Source: Glycomyces albidus
Lineage (GTDB): Bacteria > Actinomycetota > Actinomycetes > Mycobacteriales > Micromonosporaceae
Direction of reading: 5' to 3'
Assembly (NCBI RefSeq): GCF_009451885.1
Contig: NZ_WIAO01000001.1
Location: 297,525 to 361,524 of the forward strand
DNA: 64,000 bases
Part shown: positions 1-8,979 of the stretch, piece after piece
Position numbering within the stretch: the first letter of the stretch is position 1
Layout of the letters: each line of letters opens with the position of its first letter
Made by a program: the position numbers and the translations under genes
Notes under the pieces: generated by a model
Told to the model about the DNA's origin: nothing
Seen by the model: the letters and a program-made list of their open reading frames with translations, nothing else
Databases searched by the model: none

Positions 1-2
1 GC

Positions 3-269
3 GAGTTCCCTGCGCAGCCTCCGGCGAAATGGGCCACGCGCTACGCGAACACTGTCCAGCTCGACCTCGGCCTCGGCAACCTCTCGCGCCTGGCCGTCAC
101 CGGTGTCCTTCGACCTGTCGGGCCTGGTCGGATCACGATCGGCGGTGATCGCGTCAACGGTATCGAGCTCGCCGTCGCGGCTGGCGACTTCCGCGTTGAG
201 GCGTTCGGCGAGGTGGCCATGCTTCGCAGTCTCTCTGCGTACCTGCGCGGGGCCGGCTGCTTCGACTGA
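3..269 (+). CDS. 3' end of an unidentified protein gene (5' end outside window)
   Basis: An open frame runs from the window edge to a TGA at 267-269, giving 88 residues with normal actinobacterial codon bias and no internal stop. The visible part ends in ...LRSLSAYLRGAGCFD and is rich in short hydrophobic stretches. I do not recognise the family. No start codon is visible, so the gene begins upstream of the window. It converges on the lipoprotein gene ending at 430. Confidence 0.6.
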   Translation, partial: EFPAQPPAKWATRYANTVQLDLGLGNLSRLAVTGVLRPVGPGRITIGGDRVNGIELAVAAGDFRVEAFGEVAMLRSLSAYLRGAGCFD

Positions 270-429
270 CCCGAGTACCCCAGATGTGGAGTCAGGATGG
301 CACCATCGCGCGGTACCCGGTTCCGCTGACTGGAGCACCGATGCGAACCGCGACCGCTGGTCGGCGCCCTCGCGGCCGCTTCTGGGGCGCGATGAGGGGC
401 GGGCCCGGTCCGGTCCCGCCCCCGATCGC

Positions 430-1101
430 TCAGCCCCGCGGCTCCTCTGGTGCTGGAACCGTGATGCAGTTGTCCCTGGTGGCCACGTCACGGCCTCGGG
501 CGCAGAATTGCAGGTCGGCCTCGAGTTCGGCGTCGTCCAGGATCTGGAAGGCCAAGGCGCCGATCATGGTCGCGCCGGCCGGGAGGTCGACGGTCCCCGC
601 TGTGTCGGCGCTGACCCACATGTGGTCACGCCACTCGCCGTCGGCGACCTGCTCGATCTTGGTGATCGGTTTGGCGACGCAGGCGCCATAGGCGTCGACA
701 CTGCTAGGGGCGCAGGCACTGTCGACGGTAGGGAAGACCAGCTCGAAGTCGAAGTAGTTGAACCAGGCGCCGGCCACGCCGCGGTCGTCGGCCTCGCCGG
801 TCACCGCCACGTAGATCACCAGGTAGTGGGCGCCCACTTCGGCGATCTCGCCGGCGAGTTCGGTCTGCCAGGCCGTGTCGACGGCCTTCAGCCGCAACCC
901 GACCGGCACTACTCCCTGCTCGACGTACAGCAGTTCCTCACCGGGGAAGTCGGCGAACGCGGTAAAGGAGGGCCCGGACGTGCTCGGAGACGACTCCGGC
1001 TGCGAGGCCGATCCGGTGGAGTCGGTGTCGCCGCCGCCGGCGCATCCGGTGAGCGCCAGAAGAAGTCCGGCCGTGAGTACGGAGATCGAGCGTACCGGCA
1101 T
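430..1101 (-). CDS. Secreted lipoprotein, paralogue of the upstream gene
   Basis: A 223-residue predicted lipoprotein. The N-terminus has a basic start, a hydrophobic run and the lipobox LTGC at about residues 17-20, followed by a Gly/Ser/Thr-rich linker. The folded part aligns along its length with the product of the gene just upstream: both carry FxGEExxY-like, VxTAWxTELAG and VYVxxTGEAxDRGV segments and paired cysteines. The start codon overlaps the previous stop as TGATG, so the two are translationally coupled. The fold may be an extracellular immunoglobulin-like domain such as DUF4352, but that is inference. Function unknown. Confidence 0.85.
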   Translation of the reverse strand: MPVRSISVLTAGLLLALTGCAGGGDTDSTGSASQPESSPSTSGPSFTAFADFPGEELLYVEQGVVPVGLRLKAVDTAWQTELAGEIAEVGAHYLVIYVAVTGEADDRGVAGAWFNYFDFELVFPTVDSACAPSSVDAYGACVAKPITKIEQVADGEWRDHMWVSADTAGTVDLPAGATMIGALAFQILDDAELEADLQFCARGRDVATRDNCITVPAPEEPRG

Positions 1102-1793
1102 CAGGCTCGCTCCCCCGTCGGCTCGGGAACGGCGATGCAGGTCTCGTAGTCCATCAGGATCGATGCGCCGCCGCCGCAGAACTCGATCGGACCGGTCGCA
1201 TCGGAGGTGTCGGCGACGGTGAAGGCCACGACCCCGGCCACGGTCTCCCCCGCGTCCAGCGGAATGCCGCCGAAGCCGCCCTCAGCCCAGTCGTACGAGC
1301 CCCAGTCCTGGTAGGGAACGTCCGCGAGGTACGTGGTCAAGGTGGCGTTGTCGTGGCAGATCGCCTCCATCGACTCGTCCCGGGCGCCGATCGCGTCGCG
1401 CTTGCAGTCGTCGCCCGACCCGAATCGCAGGCCCAGCGAGAAGGCGTTCAGGTAGGCCTCCTCCACGCCGCGGTCGGCGGCCTCGCCGGTGGCCACGACG
1501 TAGACCGCCAGGAAGTGGGTGCCCATCGAGGCGGGCCTGCCGGCCAGCTCGGTGAGCCAGGCCGTCTCGACCGCCTTGACGCGCAGGCGGTACGAGTCGC
1601 GGCCGTCGGTGTACACCATCTCCTCACCGGGGTAGTCCTCGTACGCCGAGTACGCGGGCTCGGACGGGCTCGTCGAGGCGTTCGCTTCGGAGGCCGTCGC
1701 GCCGGACGGGGTCTCGCCGCTGCCGCCTCCGGAGCAGCCGGCGAGCGCCAGGAGCAGGCTCAGGGCGAGTAGGGACGGGGAACGTAGGGACAT
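1101..1793 (-). CDS. Secreted lipoprotein, first of a tandem pair
   Basis: A 230-residue predicted lipoprotein with signal peptide and lipobox LAGC near residue 20, then a low-complexity linker rich in Gly, Ser, Thr and Ala to about residue 45. The rest is an acidic extracellular domain related to its downstream neighbour (shared PGEE, TELAG and TGEAADRGV motifs), consistent with tandem duplication. A GAGG ribosome site and an AT-containing stretch (CATAGAT) lie just upstream, so this is probably the first gene of a two-gene operon. Nothing in the sequence gives a ligand. Confidence 0.87.
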   Translation of the reverse strand: MSLRSPSLLALSLLLALAGCSGGGSGETPSGATASEANASTSPSEPAYSAYEDYPGEEMVYTDGRDSYRLRVKAVETAWLTELAGRPASMGTHFLAVYVVATGEAADRGVEEAYLNAFSLGLRFGSGDDCKRDAIGARDESMEAICHDNATLTTYLADVPYQDWGSYDWAEGGFGGIPLDAGETVAGVVAFTVADTSDATGPIEFCGGGASILMDYETCIAVPEPTGERA

Positions 1794-1933
1794 GCGGTTT
1801 CCTCGATCTATGGGTTGGCTTCGCCGCCTCCGCCCGCCGTGCCGTCGGCGGTCCTGGCGGCTCCGCGGAGAAGTATCGGCGAACCCGGCTTCAGATCGGC
1901 TTCACCGTCGCCGGAGCCATCGCCCCGCGGGAC

Positions 1934-1939
1934 TAAGAT
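1934..1939 (+). promoter_or_regulatory. -10 box TAAGAT of a leaderless promoter for the SARP gene
   Basis: TAAGAT lies exactly 6 nt before the GTG at 1946 and no Shine-Dalgarno sequence precedes that codon. In actinobacteria this spacing places the transcription start at the start codon. The -35 region shows no clear consensus. Confidence 0.55.
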
Positions 1940-1945
1940 GGCGAC

Positions 1946-4780
1946 GTGCCGGACCTTCATGGCAGCGAGAGCAGCGCGAACGCGCCCGCTGGATCGCCTG
2001 GCGGCGTTGCGCTCGGTGTGCTCGGGCCGCTGCGGATCGCCGCAGGCGGCACGGAGTTGGCGCTGACCTCACCCCGGTCGCGCATCTTCGTGGCAATGCT
2101 GGTGCTCAACGCCGGCAGGCAGGTGACGCTGTCGGCGTTCGCGGATGCCTTGTGGGGAACGGAGCTTCCGCAGAACCCCCGTCGCGCGGTCCAGCTGTGC
2201 GCGGTGCGGGTGCGGGCGCAGCTCGACCGGATCGGCGCCGGCGACATCGTGCTGACCTGTCCGGACGGGTACCGGCTCGACGTCCCCCCGGAGGCCACCG
2301 ACATCGGAGGGCTCGCGAACCACCTGCGTGACGCCGACGCGGCCGCCGCCGGCGACGATGCCGAACGAGAGCTGGCCGCAGTGACGGCGGCCCTGGGACT
2401 GTGGCGGGGTGAGCCGCTGGCCGACGTCCCGTCCGAAGAGCTCCAGCGGGAGGTGGCACCGGGCCTGCGCGAGAAGCGCCTGCAACTCATCGAACGGCGC
2501 ATCGCGATCCTGCTCCGCGGCGGCCGCGCCGCCGAGCTGGTGGACGAGCTGGTGGCCCTCACCGCACGCCATCCACTGCGCGAAGGGCTCTGCGGCCAGT
2601 TGATGCAGGCGCTGCACCACTGCGGACGACGCGCTGAGGCGCTGGACGTCTACCACCGGTTCCGCCGCCGGTTGAGCGACGAATTCGGCGTCGATCCAAG
2701 TGAGTCGATGCGCGAGCTGCACACCGCGATCCTGGCCGGTCGACAGGACGAGCGCGGCAGCGCCGAACCGCTGCGACTGCCGGTCCCGCGCCAGCTCCCG
2801 TCGAGTGTGCCGGCGTTCTCGGGCCGCAGACGCGAGCTCGCGGAGCTCGACGACCTGCTGGCGGTCGTGCATGGATCGTCGGAGCCGGTCGTCGGTGTGA
2901 TCACCGGAACGGCCGGGGTCGGGAAGACCACGCTGGCGGTCCATTGGGCGCGTCGGGTCGCCGACGACTTCGTCGACGGCCAGCTGTTCGCCGATCTGCG
3001 CGGGTACCACCCGGGACAGGCGGTGTCGCCGGATCGGGTGCAGGCGCGGTTCCTGCGGACGCTGGGCGTGCGCGTCGAGGACATCCCCACCGAAGCCGAC
3101 GAGCTGACCGCACTGTACCGGTCCACGATCGACGGCCGGCGACTGCTCATGGTGCTGGACAACGCGAACGGCGCCGACCAGGTGCGGCCGCTGCTGCCGG
3201 GCGGCCCAGGCTGCCTGACCCTGGTCACCAGCCGGGACGCGCTGCTGAGCCTGATCGCGACCGACGGGGCGTACCGGGTCGACCTCGACCTGTTCGACAT
3301 GGTCGAGGCGCGGGAGCTGCTGGCACGGCGCCTGGGCACCGGACGGCTGGCCGTCGACCCGCAGGCGGCCGACGACATCATCGCCGCAAGCGCACGGCTT
3401 CCGCTCGCACTCGCGATCGCGGCCGCCCGTGCCGTGATCGACCGGGGCGCTCCGCTCAGCGCGCTCGCCGAGGAGCTGCGCGAAGGGCTCGACGCCTTCG
3501 ACACCGCGTCGGAACTCACCGATGTGCGCGCGGTGTTCTCGTGGTCGTATCGCGCGTTGAGTCTTGACGCCGCCCGCATGCTGCGACTGCTCGGGCTGCA
3601 CCCGGGACCGCATCTGACGGTGTCCGCCGCGGCGAGCCTCGGCGGACTCCCGGTGGCGGCGGCCGGGGAGCTGCTCGACGAGCTGGCACAGGCGAACCTC
3701 GTCATCGAACCGGTGCCGGGGCGATTCGCCCTGCACGACCTGATGCGCGAGTACGCCGTCGAGCTGGTGTCCGCCGACGAGTCCGGGGACGACCGCGACC
3801 GGGCCGTCCGCCGCCTCCTCGACCACTACCTGCACAACGGATACGCCGCCGTGGCCGTCATCGACCCGATGCTGACCGGTGACGTACCGGAGGAGGCGGT
3901 TCCCGACGTTCACCTGGAGGAGCTGGCGGACCATGACGCGGCCATGGCCTGGATCGCGGCCGAGCAGGACGTGCTTCTCTCCATCCTGGACTGGGCGGCC
4001 GACGCCGGGTTCGACCGGCAGGTCTGGCAGCTGGTGTGGGTCCTCGTCCCGTACTTCGGCCGCCAGGGCAATACGGCGCACCTCCTCCGCTGCATGGACG
4101 CAGCGCTGAAGGCCGGTGAACGGCTCGGCGAGCCACTGATGCAGGCGCGAGCGCACCGGGGGCTCGGCAACGTCTACTTCAGGGCCGCGCGCAACGACGA
4201 CGCCGACCGGCACTTCGCGACCGCGCTGGCGCTCTATCGCGGCGGCGGCGACCTGGTCGGCGAGGCGCACGTCGAAATGGGGCTGTCGGCGTTCCGCGAA
4301 CAGCAGGGACGACACCCTGAAGCACTCGAGCACGCACTGCGGGCGCTGGAGCTGCACCGGCGGCTGGGCGACCCCGGCTCCCACGCCAACGCCCTCAACT
4401 CGGTGGCCTGCTGCTACATCCAGGTGGGGCAGCATGAACCGGCCCTCGACTACGCCCGACGGGCGCTCGCGGCGTTCCGGGAGCTGAAGGCCCTCGACGC
4501 GGAGTCCGCGGCGCTGGACACGATCGGCGACGCCCACCAGCGGCTGGGGCAGTTCAGCGAGGCGATCGACAGGTACCGGGAGGCCATCCGAGTGGCGCAG
4601 CAGGCGGGCAACCGCTTCTACTCGGCTCGGTCGCTCGTCAACCTCGGCGACGCCCATCACGCGGTCGGCGACCGGACCGCTGCGCGCGACGCCTGGCGCC
4701 GGGCCGAGACCATCCTCGACGAGCTCCGGCACCCTGCCGCGGGACAGGTCCGGGACAAGCTCGCCCGCGCCGGCGTGTGA
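1946..4780 (+). CDS. AfsR/SARP-family transcriptional regulator with NB-ARC and TPR domains
   Basis: A 944-residue multidomain regulator. Residues about 22-110 form an OmpR-type winged helix (GVLGPLRI..., with a conserved ...LWG...P start to the recognition part). Residues about 115-255 match the bacterial transcriptional activation domain typical of SARPs. A P-loop GTAGVGKTT occurs near residue 321, followed by an NB-ARC/STAND ATPase region. The C-terminal third (about 680-930) is built of TPR-like helical repeats. This is the full AfsR architecture rather than the short DnrI type. The family activates secondary metabolism genes by signal-dependent oligomerisation. No biosynthetic cluster is adjacent, so its target is unknown. 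The GTG start is supported by the -10 box 6 nt upstream. Confidence 0.93.
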   Translation: MPDLHGSESSANAPAGSPGGVALGVLGPLRIAAGGTELALTSPRSRIFVAMLVLNAGRQVTLSAFADALWGTELPQNPRRAVQLCAVRVRAQLDRIGAGDIVLTCPDGYRLDVPPEATDIGGLANHLRDADAAAAGDDAERELAAVTAALGLWRGEPLADVPSEELQREVAPGLREKRLQLIERRIAILLRGGRAAELVDELVALTARHPLREGLCGQLMQALHHCGRRAEALDVYHRFRRRLSDEFGVDPSESMRELHTAILAGRQDERGSAEPLRLPVPRQLPSSVPAFSGRRRELAELDDLLAVVHGSSEPVVGVITGTAGVGKTTLAVHWARRVADDFVDGQLFADLRGYHPGQAVSPDRVQARFLRTLGVRVEDIPTEADELTALYRSTIDGRRLLMVLDNANGADQVRPLLPGGPGCLTLVTSRDALLSLIATDGAYRVDLDLFDMVEARELLARRLGTGRLAVDPQAADDIIAASARLPLALAIAAARAVIDRGAPLSALAEELREGLDAFDTASELTDVRAVFSWSYRALSLDAARMLRLLGLHPGPHLTVSAAASLGGLPVAAAGELLDELAQANLVIEPVPGRFALHDLMREYAVELVSADESGDDRDRAVRRLLDHYLHNGYAAVAVIDPMLTGDVPEEAVPDVHLEELADHDAAMAWIAAEQDVLLSILDWAADAGFDRQVWQLVWVLVPYFGRQGNTAHLLRCMDAALKAGERLGEPLMQARAHRGLGNVYFRAARNDDADRHFATALALYRGGGDLVGEAHVEMGLSAFREQQGRHPEALEHALRALELHRRLGDPGSHANALNSVACCYIQVGQHEPALDYARRALAAFRELKALDAESAALDTIGDAHQRLGQFSEAIDRYREAIRVAQQAGNRFYSARSLVNLGDAHHAVGDRTAARDAWRRAETILDELRHPAAGQVRDKLARAGV

Positions 4781-4928
4781 AGGCGGGCCCGCCCCTCACG
4801 CCCTCCCCGGGTCTCGGCCCGCACCAGGGGAAGAGCGGGCGGCGGCGAGCGGCCGGAGCACTCGTGCGTGTGATGCGGTCGCGGCCCGCCGCTCGTCTCA
4901 TTTCGTGGGCCACCGACGCCGGGGTCCC

Positions 4929-4934
4929 TACCAT
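4929..4934 (+). promoter_or_regulatory. -10 box TACCAT of a leaderless promoter
   Basis: TACCAT ends 6 nt before the GTG at 4941. This supports that codon over the in-frame GTG 36 nt upstream, because transcription would begin at or near 4941. Confidence 0.55.
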
Positions 4935-4940
4935 TGGCCC

Positions 4941-6179
4941 GTGACCACGACCGCCACCGCGCCGACGCCCACCAGGCGCCGCCCCCGCCTCGACCGGCTC
5001 GATCTCGTCAGCCTCGGCATCCTCGCGGCCGGCCTCCTCTCCTGGGGCACCGGCGCGCTGCCGACGGCCGAAGCCGTCGCCAACCTGACCCGCGTCGCGC
5101 CGCTCGTGCTCTTCCTCGGCACCGTCATGGTCATGGTCGCGATCGTGCAGGCCTCGCAACTGTTCGACATCGCCGCCGTCGCCCTCGCCCGTCTCGGACG
5201 CGGCAGCCATGCCGCCCTGTTCGCCTGCTGCTTCGCCCTCGCCGCCGCGACCTCCATGCTCCTCAACCTCGACACCACCGTCGTCCTCCTCACCCCCGTC
5301 ATGCTCGCCCTCGCGGCCGCCACCCGCGCGCCGGCGCTCGCGCTGGCGATGACCACCGTGTGGCTCGCCAACACCGCGAGCCTGCTGCTGCCGGTCTCGA
5401 ACCTCACCAACCTGCTCGCCGCCGACCGGATCGGCCTCGGCCCGGTGCCGTTCGCTGCGCGCATGTGGGCGCCGCAACTGGCCGTCCTCGCCGTCACCGC
5501 CCTGTGCCTCTGGTGGTGCTTCTGGCGTCGCCGCCACCGCGAACGCGAGCGCTATGTCGTGCCGGGCGCACTGCCCGCCGTCGCCGACCGGCGGCTGCTG
5601 GCGACGTCGGCCGCGGTGTGCGCCGGGTTCGTGGCCGCCGTGGTCGCCGACGTGCCCATTCAGGTCGTCTCGACCGCCGCCGCCGGTCTCCTGCTCGTCC
5701 ACTGTCTGCGCCGCCGCCGCGACCTGCTCTCCTGGGAGCTCATTCCGTGGCGGCTCATCACCCTCACCGCCGGACTGTTCCTCGTGGTGCCCGCGCTCAT
5801 GCGCCACGGCGGTGCCGAAGCCGTCTCGGCGCTCATCGGCGCGGGGACGGGTGACGCGGCCGTGTTCCGGGCGGGCCTCACGGGTGCCGGTCTGTCGAAC
5901 CTCGTCAACAACCTTCCCGCGTACACCGCGGTCGAGTCGGTCGTGCCCACCGGACGCGAAGACGTGCTCCTGGGGCTGCTCATCGGCACCAACGCGGGGC
6001 CGCTGATCCTGCCGTGGGCCTCGATGGCGACCCTCCTGTGGTTCGACCTGGTCGCCGGCCGCCGCTCGGACCCGGCGGCGCCCCGCCTCGACGTCCGCCT
6101 CGGCCGCTTCATCGCCACCGGCGCCCTCCTCGCGACGACCGCTACCCTGGCCGGACTGGCAGTGCTCGTCTGGGTCTGA
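4941..6179 (+). CDS. Ion-transporter-superfamily (ArsB/NhaD/SLC13-like) membrane protein
   Basis: A 412-residue polytopic inner-membrane protein with about ten to eleven hydrophobic segments. Two half-repeats each contain a polar break typical of the ion transporter superfamily: SNLTNLLAA near residue 155 and SNLVNNLPAY near residue 307. It resembles ArsB/ArsP-like arsenite or citrate-type carriers. No arsR, arsC or arsA lies nearby, so the substrate could be arsenite, an organic anion or Na+. The GTG at 4941 is chosen because a TACCAT -10 box precedes it by 6 nt; an in-frame GTG at 4905 would add 12 unlikely residues. Confidence 0.85.
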   Translation: MTTTATAPTPTRRRPRLDRLDLVSLGILAAGLLSWGTGALPTAEAVANLTRVAPLVLFLGTVMVMVAIVQASQLFDIAAVALARLGRGSHAALFACCFALAAATSMLLNLDTTVVLLTPVMLALAAATRAPALALAMTTVWLANTASLLLPVSNLTNLLAADRIGLGPVPFAARMWAPQLAVLAVTALCLWWCFWRRRHRERERYVVPGALPAVADRRLLATSAAVCAGFVAAVVADVPIQVVSTAAAGLLLVHCLRRRRDLLSWELIPWRLITLTAGLFLVVPALMRHGGAEAVSALIGAGTGDAAVFRAGLTGAGLSNLVNNLPAYTAVESVVPTGREDVLLGLLIGTNAGPLILPWASMATLLWFDLVAGRRSDPAAPRLDVRLGRFIATGALLATTATLAGLAVLVWV

Positions 6180-6304
6180 CGCCCGTCCCGGCGCCTCGCG
6201 TCCGGCGTCGCCGACTGCGAATCGGGGAAGTTCGTGAGGCCGCTTTGAGCATTCGTCGATCTTGGTAGGACACGGTGTCGTTCACGGCTCGATGTCACGA
6301 CCGT

Positions 6305-6724
6305 TCAGCGGTCGCCCACGGCGGGGAGGAGCGATTGGAGTCGACGCCAGTCGCGTTTCGCGGTGTTCCACTTGGCGATCGGCGTCTTCGTCAGGGTTCC
6401 GTCGGCCCGCTGGGCGCAAACGGCGTTGCCCGCGATGACCCACCTGTCGCCCGCTTCGAGCCTGACGGGCGCCTCCCAGCCGTTGCGGCCCCGGTACATC
6501 ACCCGGTCCTCCATGAGGCGCATCCAGGTGAACGGGAGCATGAGGGCGCCGAGAAGGACGCCGGCGAGGGACAGGGCTCCGACGAAGCCGAGCAGCGCGA
6601 GGCCCTCGAAGGTCAGGTCGGGCACGATGAGCATCATGACCAGCGCGACGAGCGCGAACAGTGCGCCGCAGACCGGCATCAGCCAGACCGAGAAGCGCAG
6701 CTTCAGCAGAGGGCTCTCGTTCAC
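6305..6724 (-). CDS. Small two-helix membrane protein of unknown function
   Basis: A 139-residue protein with two adjacent transmembrane segments (about residues 9-55), followed by a soluble domain containing WEAPVRLEAGDRW and a C-terminal KRDWRRLQSLL. The pattern resembles small PH-like membrane proteins but I cannot assign a family. I start it at the GTG at 6724: upstream in-frame codons are Arg/Pro/Gly-rich and look non-coding, and a GACGAT -10-like hexamer lies 6 nt before the GTG. It converges on the transporter ending at 6179. Confidence 0.75.
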   Translation of the reverse strand: MNESPLLKLRFSVWLMPVCGALFALVALVMMLIVPDLTFEGLALLGFVGALSLAGVLLGALMLPFTWMRLMEDRVMYRGRNGWEAPVRLEAGDRWVIAGNAVCAQRADGTLTKTPIAKWNTAKRDWRRLQSLLPAVGDR

Positions 6725-6937
6725 GGCCCCATCGTCGCCGATCGTTCGGGCCGCCGCCAACGATCTGTGACGGCGGCGACCGGTGGTCCTGCCCGGGCCC
6801 CTCCCCTCGGGAGCGGGCACACGGGGAGTCTGCCGGGAGGTCGAGCAGGACGCGCGGGTCATTCCCCTCGCGAGTCCGGCTCCGCGCTCACCGGAAGGCG
6901 AATACCCCGCCGTCACAGTCAAGCGAGGGGCATCCGC

Positions 6938-7786
6938 TCAGCCGGACGAGACCGGTGCCCGGGTCGGCCAGGCGACGTCGTCGATCGCGAGCCACGGGGC
7001 AGCGGCCACGACCGCGGGCGTGAGGCCGGTGAACGCCTTGACCTCGCGGTGGAGGTGCGACTGGTCGACGAAGCCGCCGGCGACGGCGGCCTCGGCGGCG
7101 GGGCGTCCGGCCGCGAGCAGGTGGGCGGCGTGGTCGAAGCGTACGAGTCGAGCGGCGCGTTTGGGCGTGATGCCGAGCTGGGAGCGGAAGCGGGACCACA
7201 GGCGCTTGCGGCTCCAGCCGACCTCGGTGGCCAGGCGCTCGACCCGGACCCGTCCTCGGCCGGTCAGGGTCCGGTTCCAGGCGTGGGCGACCTCCGGATC
7301 GACCGGTGGACGGGCGGCCGGCCGCGAGCGGAGGAGGTCCGCCGCGATCGTGAACCGTTCGCTCCACGAAGCGGCGGCGCGCAGCCTGTCCTCCGCCCGT
7401 TCGACGTCGCGGCCCCAGATCTCCTTCAGGGAGACCAGTGTCCCGTTGAGTTCGGATGCGGCGCTGAGCACTCCGGCCGCGGCGACCGGGTCGAGCCGGA
7501 TCTGGAGGCACGAGCCGTGCCCTCGGCCGATCGCGCGAAGGTCGCCGGGGGCGAGTCCGGCGACGACACTGCCGCGTTCGCGCCGTCCGCGGACGTCATA
7601 GACGAGCTCGGATTCGTCGCTGAGATCGACGAGCACGGTGACGGAGGGGTGGGCGACCATGGCGATGTCCACTGTCGCGGGGGCGCGGTGGCGGAAGCCG
7701 GCCATGGTGATGCCCGGCAGTCTGAGCGACGGGTGCGGGACTGCGACGTCGACGTGCGCCCAGTCGAGGGTTCCGGTAGGCAGCAC
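6938..7786 (-). CDS. AraC-family transcriptional regulator
   Basis: A 282-residue regulator with an N-terminal ligand-sensing half and a C-terminal AraC/XylS double helix-turn-helix (about residues 165-265). Recognisable parts are VERLATEVGWSRKRLWSRFR (first HTH) and AAVAGGFVDQSHLHREVKAFTGLTP (second HTH signature). The hydrolase gene begins divergently beyond it and ends just before it, so the two may be functionally linked, but no inducer is apparent. Its GTG start is 6 nt downstream of TAGACT. Confidence 0.9.
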   Translation of the reverse strand: MLPTGTLDWAHVDVAVPHPSLRLPGITMAGFRHRAPATVDIAMVAHPSVTVLVDLSDESELVYDVRGRRERGSVVAGLAPGDLRAIGRGHGSCLQIRLDPVAAAGVLSAASELNGTLVSLKEIWGRDVERAEDRLRAAASWSERFTIAADLLRSRPAARPPVDPEVAHAWNRTLTGRGRVRVERLATEVGWSRKRLWSRFRSQLGITPKRAARLVRFDHAAHLLAAGRPAAEAAVAGGFVDQSHLHREVKAFTGLTPAVVAAAPWLAIDDVAWPTRAPVSSG

Positions 7787-7792
7787 GTGACC

Positions 7793-7798
7793 AGTCTA
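7793..7798 (-). promoter_or_regulatory. -10 box TAGACT of a leaderless promoter for the AraC gene
   Basis: Read on the minus strand, TAGACT is followed by GGTCAC and then the GTG start at 7786. This is a 6-nt gap with no ribosome-binding site. Confidence 0.55.
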
Positions 7799-7824
7799 GA
7801 CGTCGGCGGGACAACCGTGCGGGT

Positions 7825-8634
7825 TCAGTGCTCCGCGGCCGTGAAGTCGAGCAGCAGCCTGGCGGTCCGCTCCGGTGCTTCGAGGAGCGGCAGGTGCCCG
7901 ACGCCCGGCAGCGGCTCGATGCGCGCGGCCGGCACCGCCTCGTATCGGTGCGCCGACGCAGGGTCCCACCGAGGGTCGGCGGCGCCGAAGATCACCAGCA
8001 CCGGGACGCCGAGGCCGGCGAGACGCTCGGGCACGCTCCGCTCGGTGATGTAGGCGCCGTTCTGGTGCAGCGACGCCCTGAACGCGCGATACGAGGTGCT
8101 TCTGACGGCGGCCACCAGGTCGTCGGGGAGATCCACTGGGCCGGCGGAGGTGGCTCTCAGTCCCTTGCGGATCATCGCGTCCGAGCGTCGCGACCAGAGG
8201 AGCGGACCGAGCGGCGGGGCCGGCAGCGCCCGGAGGATGAGCGGCTGCGGCAGCAGCGCATCGGGGCTCGGGCCGGTGCTGACCAGCGCGAGCGACCGCA
8301 CCAGCTCGGGGCGTTGCTCGGCGAGGGCGGTGGCGATGTACCCGCCGCTGGAGTGCCCGGCCGCGATGACCGGGCCGAGGGCGAGGTCGTCGAGCATCGC
8401 CGCCACCCGCTTCGCTTGCGCGGGAACGTCGTACGAGCGCGCGGGCGGGGACTGGCCGCAGCCGGGGAGGTCGATCCGGATGACGCGGTGGCGCTCGGCC
8501 AACGCGGGGATCATCGGGTTCCAGAAGCCTCCTGAGGCGCCCGTTCCGTGGATGAGCAGCAGCGGCGGTGCCTGCGGCGGGCCAGCTTGGGCCACGAGCA
8601 TCCCGTGCAGGTACTCGGATTCGTACTCGGTCAT
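7825..8634 (-). CDS. Alpha/beta-fold hydrolase
   Basis: A 269-residue soluble hydrolase. The oxyanion-hole HGTGASGG lies near residue 30, the nucleophile elbow GHSSGG near 100, the acid in FGAADPRWD near 222 and the catalytic His in PGVGHLPLLE near 247. The order and spacing fit the family of esterases, epoxide hydrolases and C-C hydrolases; no residue fixes the substrate. The start at 8634 (MTEYES...) is chosen because codons further upstream are Arg/Pro-rich and non-coding in character. It is immediately upstream of the AraC-type gene on the same strand. Confidence 0.9.
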   Translation of the reverse strand: MTEYESEYLHGMLVAQAGPPQAPPLLLIHGTGASGGFWNPMIPALAERHRVIRIDLPGCGQSPPARSYDVPAQAKRVAAMLDDLALGPVIAAGHSSGGYIATALAEQRPELVRSLALVSTGPSPDALLPQPLILRALPAPPLGPLLWSRRSDAMIRKGLRATSAGPVDLPDDLVAAVRSTSYRAFRASLHQNGAYITERSVPERLAGLGVPVLVIFGAADPRWDPASAHRYEAVPAARIEPLPGVGHLPLLEAPERTARLLLDFTAAEH

Positions 8635-8979
8635 GCGGCGATGATGCACGGTAGGACGGCTGCCCGTCTTGGACGAATGTCGCCGTGCGGTTCTGCCGGA
8701 AGGCGGCGGGGTTGCTCCGGGGCAACGACACCGCGGCGGCCGGGGGCACGGGCGGCTTCGACTGCGAACGCTGATTCGCTTCCCGCCGGCCTTGACCGCG
8801 ATCGCCGGCGGCGGGGCGCCGCGCAGTAGAGGTGCTCGGTACCGCATGTCGGCGTCGCCGCCGCATCTCTGGCGCACACGCCGCGGCCGGCGGCGGGAAC
8901 CGTGCCTCAGGAGAGGACGCGGTACTCGCCGTCGGCCGCAGGGCCGTCCGAACGCGGAACCGTCCGCGGACCGGACCGG
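8635..8979. other. Gene-free stretch between hydrolase and PrsW genes
   Basis: This 345-nt GC-rich interval contains open frames only as Arg/Pro-rich out-of-register translations. I see no terminator, operator or convincing small gene. It must hold the hydrolase promoter (minus strand), but only a weak CATCAT hexamer is visible 6 nt before its ATG. Confidence 0.4.

Noticed and set aside
2069..4732. An 887-residue open frame antisense to the SARP gene
   Set aside because: It mirrors the SARP codon structure; the SARP frame has recognisable domains and the antisense one has none.
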